From: DASQDT01 sp036380435
GTDB lineage: Bacteria; Acidobacteriota; Blastocatellia; Pyrinomonadales; Pyrinomonadaceae
Assembly (NCBI GenBank): GCA_036380435.1
Contig: DASVES010000357.1
Coordinates: 1 to 7,696, forward strand
Length of the DNA stretch: 7,696 nucleotides
Direction: 5' to 3'
Part shown: positions 5,818-7,696 of the stretch, piece after piece
Layout: the number at the start of each line of letters is the position of its first letter
How positions within the stretch are numbered: the first letter of the stretch is position 1
Notes under the pieces: model-generated
The model's input: the letters and a program-made list of their open reading frames with translations, nothing else
What the model was told of the DNA's origin: nothing
The model's database searches: none
Made by a program: the position numbers and the translations under genes

Positions 5818-6570
5818 TAATCCGTCGTAGCCGAACTCGACGCCGGGGGGCAGGCGGGCGGAGTCGCGCGCGTGCTTCACGTCGTGGGTGATGTGCGTCA
5901 AGTAGGTGCGGCGCGGGCGCAACTCTTCGATGTACGAAAGCGCGCGCTCCAGCGTCAGGTGCGTCGGGTGCGGGTTGTGGATACGCAGGCAGTCGAGCAC
6001 GAGCACGTCTAAGTCGCGCAGGCCGTCGAGCGTGGCGCGGGGCATCTCGCTGAGGTCGGTCGCGTAGGCGAAGTCATTGAAGCGGTAAGCGATGACGGGC
6101 AGGCGGCCGTGGATGACTTCGAGCGGCGTGACGACGAGGTCGGGGCCGAGCGAGAACGGCGCGCCGTCAACAACTGTGTGCGGGACGACCTGCGGGAGAC
6201 CGCCGCCGAAGTGCGATGGCTCGAAGACGTACTTGAAGATGCGCCGGAGATCGACCCACGCGCGCTCGTTGGCGTAGACGCCGAGGGGGCCGTGGCGGAA
6301 GTTTAAGGGACGGATGTCGTCGAGGCCGAAGACGTGGTCGGCGTGACAGTGTGTGATGAGCACGGCGTCGAGCCGGCGGATGCCCTGACGCAGGGCCTGC
6401 TGGCGGAAGTCCGAGGAGGTGTCGATGAGCACCTGAAGCCCTGCGTGCTCGACGAGGACGGAGACGCGCAGGCGCTTGTCGCGCGGGTCGTCGGAGACGC
6501 ACGTCTCGCAGTCGCAGCCGATGGACGGCACGCCCGTCGATGTCCCCGTGCCTAGAAGCGTGAATTTCAT
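5800..6570 (-). CDS. PhnP-like metallo-beta-lactamase-fold hydrolase
   Basis: A 256-residue metallo-beta-lactamase-fold enzyme most like PhnP, which hydrolyses cyclic ribose phosphodiesters. The metal-binding residues are HCHADH at 74-79, His154 in EVIHG, Asp172 in ATD and His226 in LTHITH. The early motif GTGTSTGVP followed by Cys19, Cys21 and Cys24 matches the structural zinc site of PhnP. No C-P lyase genes are nearby, so a role in phosphonate use is unsupported; another phosphodiester or nucleotide substrate is likely. A TTG sits just before the ATG at 6570; I chose the ATG since related proteins begin MKFTLLGTG. No Shine-Dalgarno is visible, because a heptad array begins 6 bases upstream. 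The last five codons (VISDE) and the stop lie within another heptad array, so the tail is repeat-derived. The gene follows the DUF1844 gene after 138 bases. Confidence 0.92.
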   Translation of the reverse strand: MKFTLLGTGTSTGVPSIGCDCETCVSDDPRDKRLRVSVLVEHAGLQVLIDTSSDFRQQALRQGIRRLDAVLITHCHADHVFGLDDIRPLNFRHGPLGVYANERAWVDLRRIFKYVFEPSHFGGGLPQVVPHTVVDGAPFSLGPDLVVTPLEVIHGRLPVIAYRFNDFAYATDLSEMPRATLDGLRDLDVLVLDCLRIHNPHPTHLTLERALSYIEELRPRRTYLTHITHDVKHARDSARLPPGVEFGYDGLVISDE

Positions 6571-6576
6571 CAAGGC

Positions 6577-6702
6577 CGTAAATCGTAAATCGTGAATCGT
6601 GAATCGTAAATCGTGGTTGAGGGTGTTTCAACCTGAGCGGCGCCGTTCAAGCCGAACGAGCGCCATCCCCATCGATTGACGATTCACGATTCACGATTGA
6701 CG
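6577..6702. repeat. Inverted pair of (CGTRAAT)n heptad arrays with internal hairpins
   Basis: The left array has five heptads at 6577-6611 (CGTAAAT x2, CGTGAAT x2, CGTAAAT) plus a partial unit. The right array, inverted, has four at 6675-6702 (ATTGACG, ATTCACG x2, ATTGACG). The two pair imperfectly because the variant units differ. Between them are two smaller hairpins: GGTTGA/TCAACC at 6615-6633, and GGCGC with GTTC against GAAC with GCGCC at 6639-6664. The left array ends 6 bases upstream of the hydrolase ATG and the right one 6 bases downstream of the DUF1844 stop, so the spacer is almost entirely repeat. Confidence 0.9.
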
Positions 6703-6708
6703 GCTTTT

Positions 6709-7305
6709 TCATCTCCCGCCCGTGATGTCGCTGCCCGAGAAGCCGCGCGGGGCCGCGCCGCCGGCGGGGCGCTGCTGCGTGAGTTGGACGTAGTGCATAC
6801 GCAGTTGCGAGAGGATGAGGTCGAGGAAACGTTTCTCCTCGGCGCTGAGGTTGCCCTGCGTCTTGCGTTCGAGTGTGGCGAGCATGTCGATGCACTGGCG
6901 GGCGAGCGGCAGGTTGACGTGCGCCTGACCGGCCGCCTCCGGGTGCGTGGACATCCCCAGTGCCTCGGCGGCGAAAGAGGCGACGAACTCGACGACCATC
7001 AGGAACTCCTGCGGGTCGTCTTCCTCACTCGGCATCGCTCCGGGGCCGGGGACGGCGCCGCGCGCGGAGTCGGCGGCCGTGGCCGGCTCGCCGGTGGACG
7101 GGGCGGCGGGTCTTGTCTGCTGCGGCGGCGCTTCGGGCGCGCGGGCCGTGGGGGGGGGCGGCGCGGGCGGGGCCGCCGCGGACGTGGCCGCCGCCTGTGC
7201 GGCCAACTCGGCCTCGCGTTCCTCGCGCACGTCTTCGCGCGGCGTGCCGTCGGCGTTGAACAGCCGCCGGTCGGTGAATTTGAAGGTGGGCTTTTCTTCG
7301 CTCAT
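6709..7305 (-). CDS. DUF1844 domain protein
   Basis: A 198-residue protein of unknown function. The C-terminal part, about residues 97-177, matches the DUF1844 family, with the characteristic run of helices around NLPLARQCIDMLATLERKT and LSAEEKRFLDLILSQLRMHY. The N-terminus has a short conserved FKFTDRRLFNADGT segment (residues 8-20). A linker of about 60 residues rich in Ala, Pro and Thr (roughly 35-95) joins them and looks disordered. There is no signal peptide or membrane segment, so it is probably cytoplasmic. The only nearby Shine-Dalgarno-like sequence, AGGAGGG at 7327-7321, is 15 bases from the ATG, further than usual, and no in-frame start lies between. A nine-base C run in the coding strand (7158-7150) encodes part of the proline stretch. 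I recall DUF1844 genes sitting next to PhnP-like hydrolases in acidobacteria, which would fit this order. Confidence 0.88.
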   Translation of the reverse strand: MSEEKPTFKFTDRRLFNADGTPREDVREEREAELAAQAAATSAAAPPAPPPPTARAPEAPPQQTRPAAPSTGEPATAADSARGAVPGPGAMPSEEDDPQEFLMVVEFVASFAAEALGMSTHPEAAGQAHVNLPLARQCIDMLATLERKTQGNLSAEEKRFLDLILSQLRMHYVQLTQQRPAGGAAPRGFSGSDITGGR

Positions 7306-7402
7306 ATGGACGTTCGGGTGCCCTCCTGAGAAGGCTCAAGCTCGTGAATTGGACTACTGTTTTCCGGCTCAGAGGATGGTAGCACTCACTCCGCGCGGTC
7401 GC
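7306..7402 (-). promoter_or_regulatory. Upstream region of the DUF1844 gene
   Basis: These 97 bases separate the DUF1844 start from the large inverted repeat. Apart from the AGGAGGG at 7327-7321, a likely but distant ribosome-binding site, I see no clear -35/-10 pair. A promoter should lie here or inside the repeat if the gene is first in its transcript. Confidence 0.3.
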
Positions 7403-7696
7403 AAGAAACGGTGATTCGCGTATCGTCGAACTCGCCTGCCGATAGCCCCGTCAGGGGCGAAAGAGTGTAGCCCACGGCGTGAGCCGTGGGGACAGGCGCC
7501 AGAAAACATTAGAAGCCCTGGAGGGGCGAAAGAATCGCAGACTTGCGCGTTGCGCCGGTCGCGATTCTTTCGCCCCTCCGGGGCTTGGTTCGTATTACGC
7601 TGCCGATTCCCACGGCTCACGCCGTGGGCTACATTCTTCCGCCCCTGACGGGGCTAACGGCTCGCGAGTTCGACGACACGCGAATCACCGTTTCTT
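7403..7696. repeat. Large hairpin-rich inverted repeat (REP/BIME- or MITE-like), reaching the window edge
   Basis: The outer arms, 7403-7490 and 7609-7696, are each 88 bases and match as inverted repeats at 82 of 88 positions with no gaps. The inner arms, 7513-7538 and 7561-7586, pair over 26 bp with one mismatch around a 22-base loop. Each outer arm contains two small hairpins: GCCCC/GGGGC (7445-7458; 7641-7654) and CCCACGGC/GCCGTGGG with a GTGA or TCAC loop (7471-7490; 7609-7628). The inner arms begin with a GCCC-type hairpin with a GGA triloop (7515-7527). There is no transposase. An open frame across 7369-7620 reads through these palindromes and resembles no protein I recognise, so I treat the region as non-coding. 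The right boundary is cut by the window, so the target duplication cannot be checked. Confidence 0.88.

Noticed and set aside
5800..6570. Hydrolase as part of a phosphonate (C-P lyase) operon
   Set aside because: None of the neighbouring genes belongs to phosphonate metabolism; only the protein family is shared with PhnP.
4405..6702. CRISPR array
   Set aside because: The repeats are contiguous heptads without spacers and there are no cas genes.
7369..7620. 83-residue minus-strand frame at the right end
   Set aside because: It lies almost wholly in the palindromic repeat; peptides such as SFAPPGL come from translating the GC hairpins.

Overview
Organism and style. This is a GC-rich (clearly above 60% by eye) bacterial chromosomal segment. 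Every protein-coding gene I accept lies on the minus strand. The gene families (a DUF1844 protein next to a PhnP-like metallo-hydrolase, a RibF, an ABC1/UbiB-type kinase, an AbgT transporter) and spacers loaded with short palindromic repeats suggest an Acidobacteriota genome, possibly Blastocatellia. That assignment rests on general resemblance only; there is no rRNA or other phylogenetic marker in the window.

Layout, in the direction of transcription (right to left). 7403-7696 is a large non-coding inverted repeat built from mini-hairpins, running to the window edge. Then come a DUF1844 protein (7305-6709), a PhnP-like metallo-beta-lactamase-fold hydrolase (6570-5800), RibF (5494-4541), an ABC1/UbiB-family kinase (4214-2403), a small antitoxin and a Doc-type toxin (2354-1771), and an AbgT-family membrane transporter (1616-27). 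The RibF, UbiB-like and hydrolase genes are housekeeping-type; the toxin-antitoxin pair looks like an accessory insertion between the kinase and the transporter.

The spacers are the unusual part. Three consecutive intergenic regions (4215-4540, 5495-5799, 6571-6708) each carry a different AT-rich heptanucleotide in tandem, and in each spacer the array is present twice in opposite orientation, forming a potential large hairpin: (AGTTCAA)n, (GTGATAA/GTGATGA)n and (CGTGAAT/CGTAAAT)n. The arrays sit a few bases from gene ends: they occupy the ribosome-binding region of ribF and of the hydrolase gene and supply the last codons and stop of the hydrolase. One hairpin has been split by a 227-bp MITE-like element with 19-bp perfect terminal inverted repeats and a TAA target duplication; removing it restores a continuous array. 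That element and the large repeat at the right end are both symmetric chains of small hairpins, many with GGA or GAA triloops.

How the genes work together. RibF makes FMN and FAD. The UbiB-like kinase is probably linked to quinone or lipid metabolism. The hydrolase probably cleaves a phosphodiester and is paired with DUF1844. The transporter may export antimetabolites or handle aminobenzoyl-glutamate. No single pathway unites them. The best candidate for something undescribed is the heptad inverted-pair repeat system in the spacers, not a protein system.
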